A DNA stretch of 64,000 nucleotides from Haemonchus contortus (GCA_000469685.2 LS997566.1:30995496-31059495), one strand, 5' to 3'; positions 12,185 through 25,665 are shown, counted from the stretch's first letter. Translations and numbers: made by a program. Notes: generated by a model not told the origin, from the letters alone.

Positions 12185-12667
12185 GTAAGTATTCAACGAT
12201 ATTGTCATTACGACTTTAGTTTTTTCTTTAGTTTTATGTTTTCACGTCAAAACTGGGTTTTGTTATCTTGAAATCTTTCCGTATATCCGTCGTTTGATTT
12301 CGATCTCTCCACTTGGTGGAAAAACTTCGGTTGCTATAATGAAGTTCTGTTTCTTATCCACTGTCTGTGTAAGCGATACGTTCATGATGACCTTGCTCCT
12401 ACATTATTAGTCGGAGCTGACTGTAATCGGGTGTCAATAGCATCTTCAACTCGTCCCTGTTTTCATTTACTGCTATAATTTAATTATAAATGATTGATCA
12501 TCAATACTGATTTATTGAATTCGAATAGTTCCGATGACAATGAAGTCTGAGTCTGACGGCCATTATTTGTCGAATTTTGCGCCAGACGCAGCGAGTGTAA
12601 AAAAACGCGATCGAATCGACAGTAAGTGGTTGGCAAGGAGAAGCATTCTCAAGAGCCCTCGTGACAG

Positions 12668-13076
12668 ATCTTTGCCCTCTGCTGCGCCTCTGGCATTATA
12701 TCTTTTAACCTCCTCCTGGCCAATGCTTCAGAGGCTCTATTTCGGCAGTTGCTCAAAAAAATATCATTTGCTGGTTGTGCTTTTCCTTTCCCAAATACAC
12801 GTAATCACTTTGCTGTACTGAATTTTTTTTTTTCACAGTCTTACTCCGTTTCTGTTTTGCTCTTGCATTTCAAGCCCTCCGCTTCACGAATAGGTTTTCT
12901 GTTTCCACTGGACTCATTTATTTCATTACTGACACTGGACAGCCTTGTCTTTCTGATTGCAAATATGAGGTCCTGTTGGTGAGTTCTTCAGAACTTTCTT
13001 TCCATGTTCTTTGTAGAAATCCTACATCGGTCTCGATTTCCTCCAGCGTGCTGGGAATTGCAGCGGAAAAAGTTGA
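12668..13076 (+). CDS. Candidate exon group, hydrophobic protein, unidentified
   Basis: Three exons read in one frame: 12668-12800 (GIISFNLLLANASEALFRQL), 12839-12978 (GLIYFITDTGQPCLSDCKYE) and 13017-13076, ending TGA. Both introns are only 38 bp (gtaatc..tttcacag and gtgagt..tttgtag) and phase-consistent. The frame reopens directly after the TGA for another 55 codons, so this may be a decayed gene or a chance frame. No family recognised. A second frame in the same bases is also open, which lowers confidence. Confidence 0.22.
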
Positions 13077-14920
13077 TGGAACGAAATATTGTCTCGAATT
13101 CTTCGGTCTCTTTTCGCTGAACAAAAATTGAATGATATAGTTCGCGAAAAGTGGAACCAGAAAAATTTTAAATCGTTTCAAGCAAGATGGTATCTCTGTT
13201 ATGTCGAGTGCGATTTCCGCAATTTCAGTAGGAGTGTGGGAGGTTTATAAGAGCCCGTCATTTTGGTAATTTGCCACGTATTTTGTGGTCATTTGGTTTA
13301 TGAAATCTAGGTCTTCTGCTCTCTTCAATTTGTTCCACTTTGTAGTGTTAGTTTCATACACTTTTTGAATTCCGCATTGAATAATCTAATCATGACTTTA
13401 CAACCCACACCTACACCTCTCATTTAAAAATAAGTTTCCGGAAAAAAGTTTTGAGAGTTAGGTAGAACACGTTGCTCTTCCGCTTGTCCTTTTACTAGCA
13501 GGAGTAGATATATTAGATATTTTGAATTCATTCTAGAAAATAAACAACTCAGATCCTACAACATAGTTAGGTTTAATAGTATAATACCAACTTTATAGAA
13601 TAACGAATGAATTGGGTAAAATGGGTTTAATCTTGAGTGATGAGAGAGAAGGGTCAACAGCAAAAGCACTCATAACCTTGATGTCTAAAAATTCTGTAGG
13701 AGGGACCTAAAAATCGGTGAATGTGAAGAGGAGTCGTAGAACTGCAATTATAGGTAGGTTAATGTGAAAGGCGCTGTGCATGCGTCGAATCAATGATCGG
13801 AAAATAAACACGTCAATAATATAAAAGCAGTATGCCGGCACTTCAGCCGGACATGCCCCTTGCTCTTTCTGTTCCAGGCGGATTGAGTACTAAGATAGAG
13901 AGCGAGGAGTCGTCTCAGTAGCTTTGTATTTGATTCTTTGACGTTGCCATCCATTCTCCTTACCTACATACGCTACCCTGTTGGACCGAATGCCATATAG
14001 CTTGTTGACTTGGTGATAATGTATTTTTATTCATTTTTTCCATGGTTTTTCCATGGTAATAGGAATATCCTCTATATATATATAAAACGCTAACTTTGTG
14101 TGTCCGTACACGATCACGTATTAGTGTCAATAGATCAATACCCTCAAAGCGGATCGTTCCAATTAGAAAGTATCACTTAATGGGGAAATTCATTACCGTT
14201 TCCCCATTAAGTGATACTCCCCAATTGGAAAAAGGAAACAACCGACACTGTTTATAGTCCTCTAACAAATCATAGGTAAGCGGTAGTGGGCATGGCATGG
14301 TGCACGCGTTAGTGTGCATAGCCCATCTGGTCAGCCTATAAACCGTTCACGTCGTTGACGCACACTTTTGAAGTTCAACAGCTACCAGTATTCCTTTTTT
14401 ATAAGGGCTTCTGACTTTCTGGACAATTTCAGTTCCAGTTAAGGTTAAGACTGTAAAGATTGTGACCTCTGAAAGCCTGAGATCAGTTTAATCGCAGTAG
14501 TGGAGCTCGCCTCTCCTACTTTTATATCTCCTCTACTCAGTATTCGAAGTGTACGTGGGTATCTGGCAAAACTGTGCTCGTTTGGCTATACTAGCCTTCT
14601 TGTAGAGCATCAGCTGTAAAAATGGTTTCTATGGGAATGAATATCCCTTCGGTTGTGGGTGACTGATCGTGGCTCGACGCTCACCCAGCCTCCATTTTGG
14701 ATGCTAATGGCTTCTGAATGTATGCATACTGCACCAATAAAAGGGTTCACAAGGGCCAGCCAGTGTTTCTTCCACCTCTTATCGATGTGATATGAGAAAA
14801 CCGTCTCTCAGGGATTCGCAGGACAATTGGATTCTTAACAGAGTCCGATTTTCAATAAGCGTAAAACAGAGGCTCCACTGGTTGCATCAACATAAAGGAG
14901 TGCGTTATCATTTTTTTCAG
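13077..14920. other. Intergenic, no supported gene
   Basis: AT-rich DNA with a strong hairpin (separate entry). No gene supported. Confidence 0.4.
14158..14225. repeat. 20-bp perfect hairpin in AT-rich DNA
   Basis: agtatcacttaatggggaaa (14169-14188) pairs perfectly with 14199-14218 across a 10-base loop. The stem is extended outwards by ttccaatt/aattggaa after a small bulge. No ORF inside. It is preceded by (TA)n and by a tttgtgtgtccgt motif, and could be a MITE tip or a small RNA hairpin. Confidence 0.75.
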
Positions 14921-15163
14921 ATTTATAATAACCAAAGAAAGACAGTTGAGCGACCGGTGATGCTTCTGCTTTATGCTTCGTCTCAAAATCTGCAAGTCAA
15001 CGAGGCATTGGTGAGAACGGAAATGTTTTTTGCTGAGTCCTATAAGGGTCTCCAAGTGTCTCCATCCCCACTGGCTGTGAAGCCTCCCTGCGCTCAGAAA
15101 CTTGCGCGTGATTTTGTGCAGCGCCGACTACTCTTATCGGCAGAAGCTGATGTTGCAGCGTAA
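14921..15163 (+). CDS. Possible exon, unidentified
   Basis: Open frame after a tttttttcag acceptor (YNNQRKTVERPVMLLLYASS, then QNLQVNEAL|gtgaga, or onward to a stop at 15163). It could end at the gtgaga donor at 14999-15012 or run on. No family recognised and no joined partner. Confidence 0.22.
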   Translation: MYNNQRKTVERPVMLLLYASSQNLQVNEALVRTEMFFAESYKGLQVSPSPLAVKPPCAQKLARDFVQRRLLLSAEADVAA

Positions 15164-16959
15164 GGAAGAAACGAGTAGAGCTGAATATTTCGTAAATATA
15201 TTCAGACTCGAAAGCCGCGAAATATTTGGCCCTCACAGTTTGTTGAAAGAAAACCGGTTTTAAACCAAACGTGAAAGTACAATTTTCCAGATATATAATA
15301 AGAAATCTCATGCTGACACTAACAATTTGTCACACTCTTCCCTTTGACACTGTTTTCGACCTTGGACAGAAACTGTTGTTCTCTTCCTATCGGTGTGAAC
15401 AGCTGTGTCCAAATGCGAGTCATGAATGAGTGCCTTGTGATTCAGATTATTTCGTGGTCAACATAACACCATCTGGTTGCCATTCGATTTCTTCCACTTC
15501 TCTACCATTGGCTTGTATTTATGCTTTGTTTTTCTCAGACTCAAGAAAGATTTATTGGATTCTGTATTTCCTTGTGTACTGCCCCATTCTTTGCGGCTGA
15601 ATGCATAGTGTCTGTGGAGATTAAGTGTACTGAGACCTCGAATTCTTTGGCAACTGATACCAGTAGACCCCAAAAGTAATAAGTTGATTCATAATTATTG
15701 CGGATTTGTTTCGCGGCTTCTTTCGCGTTCTCTTGATCCAATTTGAATATTGAATTCGGGATTTAGTAGAGAAATCTTCTTGCCTCCCTTAACAGAAAGA
15801 TGGCAAGAAAGTCATCTTCATATATGCCGTATTATGCCCTATTGCTTCGAGAAAGATTGGAAGGTGGCACACTCATAAGGTGATCTCATCGAACTTCTCG
15901 GCGATGGAAAAGTCAGCCAAAGCTGTTTAGAAAATGGGGTCTGCTCCTACATCCACCCTATTCACCAACATAAACTCCTATGGCTAACACGACAATCGAA
16001 CGTTGAAAAATTGGCTGGAGACCAGAACTTTCGCTGAAATGGACGGCTTGATGGCCGACGTCAAGGCGTGGGTCGCATCCAAGAATCGAAACTTCTTCGC
16101 CTGTGGAATCCGGCTGCCTAGCAAATGGGAAGCAGTGCTTGACGTATATGGTGGATATGTTCCGGAGTAATTATTTAAACATGTCTTTTCTGTATGATCC
16201 TATCGTTTCTTTTAGTGAATTTGCTCAAAAATATCCGGAATAATTATGCATCAACCTAATACAATGCCCATGGGATAAGTGTGTTGAGGAAGGGGCATTC
16301 AAATGATAGGTGTGTGATTCGAAGAATATCTTCAGTTGGATGAGATTGGTAGTATACGGCTTGAATTGCTCATTGGCTGAGCCGAGAGGGGATAGGGTGG
16401 CACAGTTCAGATCCGTAGTGGTTAAAGTATTGCTTTCACTTTATTTCTCCGCAAATTGGTAAACGATTTCAAACCCTGTGAGAAGTGTTAAATTTGATGT
16501 GGATTCAGATCTGTAGAGCACTAAACGCTTAACCTTTTTTTGGTAAAGAAAGTGGTAGAAGAGAGCGAGCTGTCACAAAAAATCCAGCATCAAATGCATC
16601 AAAAAGACCTTGACCTTACTGTGTTCCTGCATCCAATTGTACCCACTACTTTTTCATGTTGCCTTCCCTGGTTCAGTGTGTGACAGCCATTCGAGTGAAT
16701 AACCCCATTAAATAAGAGCTCATTACTTCCTGCCACCGGTTCTTGGAACTTTTCTGATCGATCCTCGATGAAATGCGTTGCGTCACATTATGAGGGTGAC
16801 CCACCCTTAAAGTGATGGTGTACGTGTGGTTTGTCAGTTAGGGAGAAGTGGTCATATTGGGGATTCAAGTAAACCCTGAGAAGCCGCTCTTCAGTGCTTC
16901 GTTGACCAGAGTCTTCTAGGCGGTAATTTGAAACTCGTTTCTCAACTTTTTCCTTCCAG
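15164..16959. other. Intergenic, no supported gene
   Basis: No coding exon could be defended on either strand. Minus open frames at 15458-15741 lack splice context. Confidence 0.4.
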
Positions 16960-16962
16960 TAA

Positions 16963-17149
16963 AAAGGTGCCTCGCAGCTTGAATCATGACCATAAACTCT
17001 GGGACGAGAGAATTAGAAGATCACAGCTGGTATTTCGTGATTCTGGTTCTCTTGCAATCTCTTTTTTTGAGAAGTTTATAATAATGGAAAACTGGAGCGA
17101 AATGGATTCGCTAAGTGAGCTTGGAATTCCGGATAATCCATTTCAGTAA
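16963..17149 (+). CDS. Possible terminal exon, unidentified
   Basis: Follows a ctttttccttccag acceptor and is open to TAA: KKVPRSLNHDHKLWDERIRR, then SQLVFRDSGSLAISFFEKF, then an acidic end SEMDSLSELGIPDNPFQ. Composition is coding-like. It would enter with one base after the acceptor. The upstream partner was not found and there is no AATAAA nearby; a gene end is inferred only from the stop. Confidence 0.35.
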
Positions 17150-17734
17150 ACGAGATTCTCCAACCGATTGACTTCGGTTTCCGTTAAATTTTCTAGCTCC
17201 AATTTTTCCTCTCGAATCTCTGAAACGCTATTTCTACTTAATTAGAACCAGTTTTAGTTGGAGTCCATTGATCACAGTGTCGTCTCAATAATAATAGCAA
17301 CTTCAAAGGCGAAGGAAATGAGTGAGATACGGTGTTGGAGAATAGCTATTCATATGACATCGTCAATTTCGTAACTCCGTCCATTGTATGCCCTTTCCCA
17401 TTCTGTGGTGATGAACAAGCAGGAACAGATGAAAGGACCATAGTGTTACTTCTTCTTGCTGATATTTGTTGAGTGATGCTGTTATAGAAGGTTTGATGGT
17501 TTTCTCATTGGCAGAGGAAGTCGTTTCAAGGCTTGTTTGCTTTGCGAGGCTATCGCTGGTGCTAAAACCTCCGATATGGGAATATTTTGTGCATCAGCTG
17601 TTCTGCATTATCCTCAGAAAAAAACCTGTGGTGGAAATTCTGTCGATTTAATAATAACAACAATAGAAAAAGTCATATAACTGAATCGGTAAGCCAACAT
17701 CTCGCCTTCGCCGTTGTTAGAGGTAAAACGCTAA

Positions 17735-18060
17735 TCCCGGGCCAATTGGGGGCGTGGGTCAAGCTAGAAAGTCGTTCCAGAAGGTGAGGCAGAGAGAGAT
17801 CAAAGACGCAATTCACGATAATTTTGAAGTGTCTGGCATTTGTGAAATAATGGAGCTGGTGGTGCAGAATAATAAAAAAATAGCAAAAAATTCTGAGAGT
17901 GAATCGTGAAAATCGGCAAATTTCATGAAATATAGGGCTTTGAGAAGTAGAAAGAAGGGGGATTGGACGAGATAATGGATCGTAATTGTGCGGTTGTCTC
18001 CAACATGAGCTACCATTGATCGTACTGATTGGTAAAGGCTTAACAAGGTCGTCACAACAC
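17735..18060 (+). repeat. Dispersed repeat family copy
   Basis: Shares ordered similarity with 22800-23330 and 49430-49880 (ttggacgagat next to a run of gaatcgtgaaaat/caaatttca motifs), and its 5' part with 3700-3880. The copies are strongly diverged. No intact ORF. Confidence 0.45.
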
Positions 18061-18296
18061 GGTCATTTTTGGACGTGTTTGGAGCCCCTGTAACGCCCTG
18101 TCGAGGTCGTTTTCGAGTCGACTATATCCACATGCTATCCTTGAAGGCCATAGGCCCTGAATCTCAGGAACTATTTAGCTCTGAACTGTGAATTTGAGAG
18201 GAGATTACTGTCGTGGAAGGCCGTAGAACCTTTGTTTTTTTTATAATACTGAGCCATCTATTTTTGTGAAGAGTGGAACAGTTCGAATGAAGCTCT

Positions 18297-19531
18297 TTGA
18301 AAGTTTCACTGCTATCAAATCAATACCAGTGGAAGGAACCATTGGATGAATCACGAACTATTTCAGGTCTCGAAGGTTGTTCGATAAGCGTCTATTTGAA
18401 TGTGTTAGCGGGAGACTGTCGACCCAGCGACATGACCCTGTGTGCTTCCGTATTGTTTCTCCTGAAAGTAAAGTTTTTTCGATGGTACAGTCAGCCAAAC
18501 ATTACTTCATGTTTATGCCCAGTGAACTATGAACGCGTTTGTGGCCGAGTTTCTAGAAGATGGATTCTAACGAGTCTCTGCTCGTGGCTTATGATTCATT
18601 ATACATAATTGTTGCTGGTCATTTTTTCTTCTTTCGAGAAGAAAAAAAACTAACAACCCATTCGCCACATATAGTACTGTGAGCCGGCCCTGACGTTAAC
18701 AGATTGCATTCGTAATTGGCCAGACAACCAATTTTTCATCCCAGTGTGCAAGTACTATCGCCCTTTTTGTTGAACTTTTTTGTCAATGAAAAAGATTTTT
18801 TCTAGTTGAACCTGATCGTCGTAAGGTCTTACTCATTGTGCCGGATTTAGCTGCGGCCTGGTGACCTCTTTTGACGGAACCTGCTGAACACTGGAGAACT
18901 CCGGATCCTGTCATCGTTCCCTTTCTTTTTCCCGATTACTTTTGCACTGCCCGGCATTGTTCGCGTGATGAATGTGCAATATTTTCCATCCACTTGCAGT
19001 TATGTAAGATCGTTACTTCTTTCTACTAAGTGTTACAGGTTATTCTGCACCTCCCAGTAACGGTCATCTCTGTTCTGAAGCCCACCTCCAGTCCCATGGC
19101 TTGGTGTTTCCTCAGGCCACTACCAGTGGGATAATTAGTCGTGTACCATTGCGCTCTGGGCCTGTCGAAGTACTTCAGGCCGTATGCAAAGGCCTAAGAA
19201 AGGAAGGGCCCATTCTACCATCTTCTTCTTTGGTTTCGATTCCCTCTGCTTAACTCCCATATTGGAGCCATTATAGGGAGTGCTCTGTGATGCCCATCAC
19301 CATGCGTTGGTGAACTGGAGTGCCATACCTCTCTATTTCTCTCCCAAGCCCTCATGCAACCTATATTGTAATGTGCTGCACTTGCGTTTATCCACAACTG
19401 TACCTCGCCCGGCCACCGGCATTATAATTACCTCTGCAGTTGGAATTGACCGCTTCAATTCTCTTCAGCCATATGACTCAGCCGTTTTCTGGAAATTCGT
19501 TCAGTCTGCAGAGTTTATGGGTAGAATCTAG
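18297..19531 (+). CDS. Candidate cysteine-rich gene, probably decayed
   Basis: Several + strand blocks look coding. Block 18370-18608 is Cys-rich (NITSCLCPVNYERVCGRV). Exons 18703-18768 (CIRNWPDNQFFIPVCKYYRP), 18806-19003 (EPDRRKVLLIVPDLAAAW, stop, PLLTEPAEHWRTPDPVIVPF) and 19039-19253 (SGPVEVLQAVCKGLRKEGPI) join in phase through 37- and 35-bp introns. A TGA at 18862 sits in frame between coding-like halves. A further open block lies at 19280-19531 (PATGIIITSAVGIDRFNSLQ). The paired cysteines are reminiscent of extracellular GFR/GAS1-type domains, but that is a guess. The in-frame stop and tiny introns suggest a pseudogene or a wrong model. Confidence 0.25.
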
Positions 19532-22500
19532 TTTTCGAACGTTACTGGTTGCTTAGAAAAAGCTCTCTCGATCATTTCTTTGGCCCCATCGTTTTCCTCG
19601 CACAATTTGCGTTGTTTACTGGACTTCTATGGAACGCTATGCTTTGTAACAGTCAGCAGTGTTCCAAAAACGAGTGAAAGACTTCAATTGCGTGGGTTTG
19701 TCTTTGAAAGTTGAGCGCTATGACGACCCGTAATCCGTATCGTTTTGGCAGTTGAAACTAGTTGGTGCGACTCGCTAACCTCACAATTTAGACGTGTACT
19801 TCCATCACCAGTTTCATCCACTCATGACATTCACCGAGTGCATTGCATTCGCTCGTGATATATGGATGGGAATGCAGAAGGCTCTGTTAACTTTTTACTC
19901 TCACTTTTCCTTTTCGTTCCGTTTGTCGTTCTAATACTGTGAAAGCAATTACCATGCAACTCTTCTTCGCAAAATTCTTGAGCATCTTCTTCACTTTCTA
20001 TTTTGTAAACTGCAATTTTCACCCACCTCGCCCTCTTGATTGTTTTCAAAAGGTAGTGAGTTGCGAGCGTACCCTCTATACAAGTCTCATATCCGAGGTT
20101 GATTCTGGTTAATTAGTGTTGAGATTTTTCTTAGCTTAGATGTGAAGCCTAGGTCAAAGCGTACTAGTTTTGTCGTTCTTGATATTCATTGTGACCTAGG
20201 AAACAGCCTGAAGAGGGGTTGGGATGAGGGGGGGGGGGGTGAGTAATAGATTATTAGGAGAAAAAAGAGTTGTCGCCGGATGTGAGGGTGACGGCAATGA
20301 AAGCTGGCGGCCAGCACTGAAAAAAGAGAAAAAGAGAAAAAAACCTGGGAGAAATGATAGATACCCACAAGTTTCCAAAGCTATGAAAACTCTATTTGGC
20401 AATATGCCTATTTCACACTTCAGAAAGTATAAGATGTAACGAGGCATTCCTGAACCCCATTGAAGCGATCTTGAACGACACTTTGAGCCGTTTTCGGGTG
20501 CTGAGCGTAACCAGAAGCATTTTGTGAGTTCCAAATAAATGCAGAGTGGTTTTGGCTTTCTTTTGGGTCATCTGTTCTATGGATGTTCCCATATCGGCAA
20601 ACAAAACGAGGAACTTGTTTTCAACTCCTCAAATTCAGCATTCGGAACATTCAATTTCTAACAGTGCAAGACGATGTTTGATGTTCGTTTTGTTTGCATG
20701 CAGTGATTCATGCCATTGTAGAATGGTTGACAGTGATAAGCATGTACTCCTGTGGGTGTGGTATATTCTCAATGCCCCCATGGTTGTTTTGTTTTGAATC
20801 TTCATTCCCTTTGCTAAGGAATAGTTAGGCGTGATTGAATTACCCACAGTTTAAGGGTATGAAAAATTTTTCTTCGTTCTCTGGTGTGATTCAGATTTTC
20901 AGGATAAGGTAATATTGTGTAAATACAGTATAGTTTGGTTCGTCACATCCACACTAATGTCGATTTCTTTTTTTACCACATACGCTTCATTCTGAGAGAG
21001 GCTTCTTGGTTTTCCATCATGAATGCTCCCATTCGGGTGGGATGGTGAGCATACTTTGGCTAGCACGCAAGCGGATGTTCCCTTCAGAACGCATGCGGCG
21101 TCATTCTGGAGAAGAATGGTGCGAAAAGTAAGGCAGGAACGTAGCTAACCTCCTGTCCTTTACTGGCAATGTTAACTGGTCACTAAGGTCATTTTCAACC
21201 ACGTGATTGATGAGGTCTCTTCCGAAATCTGGTGATTGAAAATAGGTCCCAGAAAGGTTATTTCGTAGCGACAGCTATCAGGTTCTCGCTGCGCTTACAT
21301 TAATAAATGCGGAAAAAGAAGTAGGTAAGCATAGCGAACCCGTGTTTGACGCTCTTACAAGTTCGTTGTGCTGTGTCACCATGAAATAACAAACAGCATT
21401 TCCCGATGCAACCATGGCACCAATTCCCATGAGGGAAAAAGGAAGAACAGCTATCGGGCATATATTAGGATTTGCGCAAGTCTAATTTATAATAGGTTGG
21501 CAAGAAAGAACTTCGACATAATAAAGTCACTTTAGTTGATTTCTAAAACTGTCCAAGTTGATTAAATATCTGAAATACAGCTTCCTCTTATTTTTTTGAG
21601 TTTATCACCGATTCCTTTTATTCAGACTTCGGGAAACCCGGGCTCAAAGAAATCATTGAGTGTAGTTTTGGGATCATATTGAGTTGCGAACTCTTTTCCA
21701 TTGAACTATTTTTTGAGAAGGCGGCGCACTTGCTAAACAAAAAACGGCAACGTCCCTGTCGTACGACTGATGAATAGCCTGGAATTAAGCGAGGGTGGTG
21801 AATTTTTGACTGAAGCGAAACTTCTATGGGCGTTATGTTATGTATTTGCTTGATTTATGGTTTTGGAAGTCTTTCTCTGCGGGCAAACGGTTCCATACGC
21901 TGGTTCCATAGAGATAGGCGACAGCTGTGACTATCTAGTCCACGTCTAGCAATGTGAAGTGGATGGGTCCCTTCACGCCCCACAAAATTATGAGGCAATG
22001 CTCGCGTTCCTTCGAGGGCCGGTATCTCCTGCAGTGAAGCGGTTCAACCAATTGTTGACCGTTGATCGGTGAATGGTGCTTTCAGTGAACAGGTCTACAT
22101 TTGCCATTTTCCCTTAACATTCCTAGTAAAAGATAATGGTAAGAATCTGATTCTGTCCAGTCATTGATGGTAAAGTCGCCCAAGCACTTGTGCATGCCCA
22201 TGTTTACTCATAAGTTTGTCACCTTTGCAATCATAATCACATTGTTTATGCTAAATTTGCTACGCTTCGGGTTTTTCGTTGCATGTCTTTCAAAGCCGAA
22301 ATTCCTTGTTCGAGTAGGGCTATGACTTCATCGCATGCAAGGCCTTCCTCTCTGTGTTCCCGGTGAATCGCATTCCCAATCATGTCAGAGGATGGTCGCA
22401 CATCATTATGTCGGATAGGAATCCGATTGTGTACGTGTCATATGTTCAGTCAGATACCGTTGTAAGGGTATCTTTGAAGAAGGATTCTGAATAAAAGGGC

Positions 22501-22849
22501 ACTTCACGGCATCAAAGAGAGTGACCAGCTGACAAGAGAATTTTTGAAGAGGTCCTACAGTTTTGTATAAGAAGGTTCAAATTGGTTATATGAGGGAGCG
22601 TGGCGAGTATTCAGGCTTGTAAAAACATGATTTTAAGAAGGAAGCTGACCAGTTTATTAGCACTCATCCTATCTACCATTCTTTCCGATCCTCTTTCCAA
22701 GGAAGAAAAGAAGAAGTGGAGCTGTCATCTTCGAGTAAACATATTTGTAACTTCTTTCGAGGATTCGTGAAGCAGATTCCTATAGCATTTCTGAGCTGAC
22801 CACTTCGAAGGCACAGTTTACAATAATTTCTCAGATTGAAAAGAGGAAT
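19532..22849. other. Intergenic, no supported gene
   Basis: Contains a run of about 12 G at 20228-20239 in an AT-rich setting. Open frames at 20196-20847 overlap on both strands and show no splice logic. Nothing else seen. Confidence 0.4.
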
Positions 22850-23330
22850 TGTTGAGCAGATTAGTGCATCGGTGGCAAAGAAAGCGAGAAAATCCGCATG
22901 CTTCACGAAAAATTAGGCTTTTAAAAGTAGTAGGAATAGCGATTGTACGAGATTACCATGACGGAAATGGTATGAGGGGATATTCGGACGAAATTTCAGT
23001 TGTTACAATTGCGCAAAGTGCTGACTGCATCAGGACGAATTGTCCAAAAGTGCCTTCCGCTGTCGCCATGGGTCATGACAAGTTGTTTGGGCTTCCAACA
23101 TAGGAGTCCCTTGAGGTAGTGCTGCCTTTACAACACGGTTGAGACTTGTCCGCTGTGGGTGTGGCGTTCACATGATACAATGTCTGGCCCCTTATTGTGC
23201 CTGTGCCCTCTTCAGGATGTTTCTCAATCTGACATCACTAAATATTGTATCAGGTGGAACCACGATTCATCTGGGGATATCTCTGAAACCATTTTTTTTC
23301 GTGAATTGTGCCCTTAGAATGTAGACGTCT
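22800..23330 (+). repeat. Dispersed repeat family copy
   Basis: gcgattgtacgagattaccatgac, tattcggacga, ttcagttgttacaattgcgcaaag and catgggtcatgac recur in order, with changes, at 49505-49660. The 3' part (ggggatatctctgaaaccat, gtgaattgtgccc) recurs at 49830-49865 and 35730-35770. Confidence 0.6.
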
Positions 23331-25665
23331 TCAACCTTGATTCAAGTCCTAATTAGTGGCTAGGTTGGGCCATACCTGTCCTTGTGAGTCGTGGGGCCAT
23401 CTTACCATTACTGACGTATCTGAACGTTTTTCACTCTGCTGAAGAAGGTAATGGATCATCGTGTACCACAAATTAATATTTTTGTAGTTTTTTTTTTCAT
23501 ATCCCCATGCCACCCGTGTAGTTTGTAAATGGCAGAGCTCATATTGGTCTACAAATCTCTATGTTCGAGCTTTCAGTGTAATAATCTTCAACTTACCAAG
23601 CACAACCGTCATATTGTCGTCACAATTCGCTTTTTTGTAAACCGCATCACTGCGGTTTCAGTCATCCAATTTACTCTGATGCCTGAAAACAGCGATAGTT
23701 CTTTAGTCTCAGATCATCACTCTTGTTATCAAGTTATTTCTGTGTAGTTCCCCATTGATCGTTTTCATTTTCTAAACCGTTCATTGCAGACATCAAGCGT
23801 CCCATGACTATTTCTGTGTCCGTTTATTCGGGGACACGTATTTAACTCTGAACATATTTTAAAAAGCTACAACTGCAGTATTAGTGACTTTCACTAAGTT
23901 TAATGTTGAATAATTGGGATGCACCAAAACACTGGATACGCAGGAATCCGGTAAGTGGCTGTAATTACTGTGACTAAAAGCTTGCAGCTTGTCAGTTCAA
24001 GAACCTATTTGATATTATGGTGATTGGTAGGAAAAGTTCAACGTATCCCACCTTGGGTCGAGATTTTTTTCAAATTCGAAAGGATTTCCCGTTGCTTCCG
24101 CTGAGCAAAGGCTGACTCGAATTCAGCGCTCTTCTTGAAAAATCGTCCTCTTCAAAGAGTACAACATTTGAGGTTTGTTTGTGAAAAGCTCCAAGCAATC
24201 GCCTTGACAAGGGTCGTGAGAAAAGGAGAGTAAGCAGTTGCTGTAAGAGCTTTTATGTAGATATGTACACATGTACACTGTGAATCATGAAAGATGTGGA
24301 CTGGAGATATCGATTGATCAAGTTTGGTGATTGATTTGGAATAGGAGGATGTTAAAGGTTTCACGAATCTACATTAGTCTCTATTCGAGTTTATAGCGGG
24401 TCCTCTTCAACGAAAACAGTGCCCAGTTATTGGTTTCAGTTATTCTGACAATAAAGCTACTAAGAGGGGAAAGGCCTATGCTCATTAGCTTAGAAGGCCT
24501 ACTCTCTGGCCTTTGTGGAGCAAGATCAAGTTTGAGCCATATATTCAAACTTACTGCAATCAATAGTCGGAACTCTTCAATTTGCATGCTTCATTAACTT
24601 TCATGAAGTAGGAAATTGTATTGCCCATGGTTCCACTCAAGAAAGGATCCTCCTATCACTGAACACAGTTATGTCAGAAGAGTGGGTGAATTGGTCAGCC
24701 ATCAAGACATGCTTTCTCCAATGATTTGGAGCGGTGATGATTTTCGAAGTTTGAAAAGGAGATATTTCTTTCTTCATTCCTAGTTTTTGCTGGCTAACTT
24801 TTAGCTTTCGTTGATGTGGTATTGTTCACTATGTAGTTGTAACTTTAAACCTTTAATTATAATACAGCGAAAACGTTTTAAATACAACGAAAGGTCTAAG
24901 TGATGGGCAGAACTTCTTTGGAACTCGCGATTGCGATTTTGGTTCGCACTCGCGTGTACTAATGGAGTTTGGGTAGATGTGCACTTTCAGGATCAATGGA
25001 TCAACTAAGATTGGGCAAGGATAACATTTTTTTGCTGTGAGCAGCTGATTATATCCTTCATTAGTGTTGCCATGATTTCCATAGTTTGCTTCAATTTTTT
25101 GTATTTCCTGTACTTCCAAATATTCTGACTCGAACGTAGAGGAGTTGAAGTTTTGAGAAAACCCATTTCAACAAAACTGAGTGATGCAGCCATTGTACCC
25201 ACTCCCTCTCCATTCTTCTATTGCACATCCATATATGGCCCGGAGTACTCTGTTTGATGAAAACATTCCTAACAATGTTTTTGCCCCACGAAAAAGCACT
25301 CGTTTTTCTATCCTGCAACTAGTGTAATTGGTTTACTTCCCCAGTAATTCAATTACACTAGTCACGATACACAATTTCTTTAGGCTGCCATCTTTTCTGG
25401 GACTCTGCATTTCTTTTGAAGGTAGGGGGAAAAGGAAGCAAAATATTTATCTCTGGAAAATATTAACTGCAAGAAAATGTGTCATGCGCTGTCGGAAAGG
25501 GTTTGACCTTTTGAAGAGTCTGAAATCGTTGTTTGAGTGACTTCAGTGTGAAGACTAATATGCTCGTTCAAGGTGGCAGTTGATCTATAAATAATACCTC
25601 TTCCCCATCTAGGTTGCAGGTTACAGTGCCTGTATTTTTATGGGGTAGATTGTTCAAGATTATTA
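23331..25665. other. Intergenic, no supported gene
   Basis: Overlapping minus frames near 24853-25318 show no family match. A 13-bp perfect inverted repeat (actagtgtaattg at 25318-25330, reverse complement at 25350-25362) is present. Confidence 0.4.

Noticed and set aside
18862..18864. Selenocysteine codon (in-frame TGA)
   Set aside because: Nematodes studied so far use selenocysteine in very few proteins, I saw no SECIS-like element, and the gene model itself is weak.
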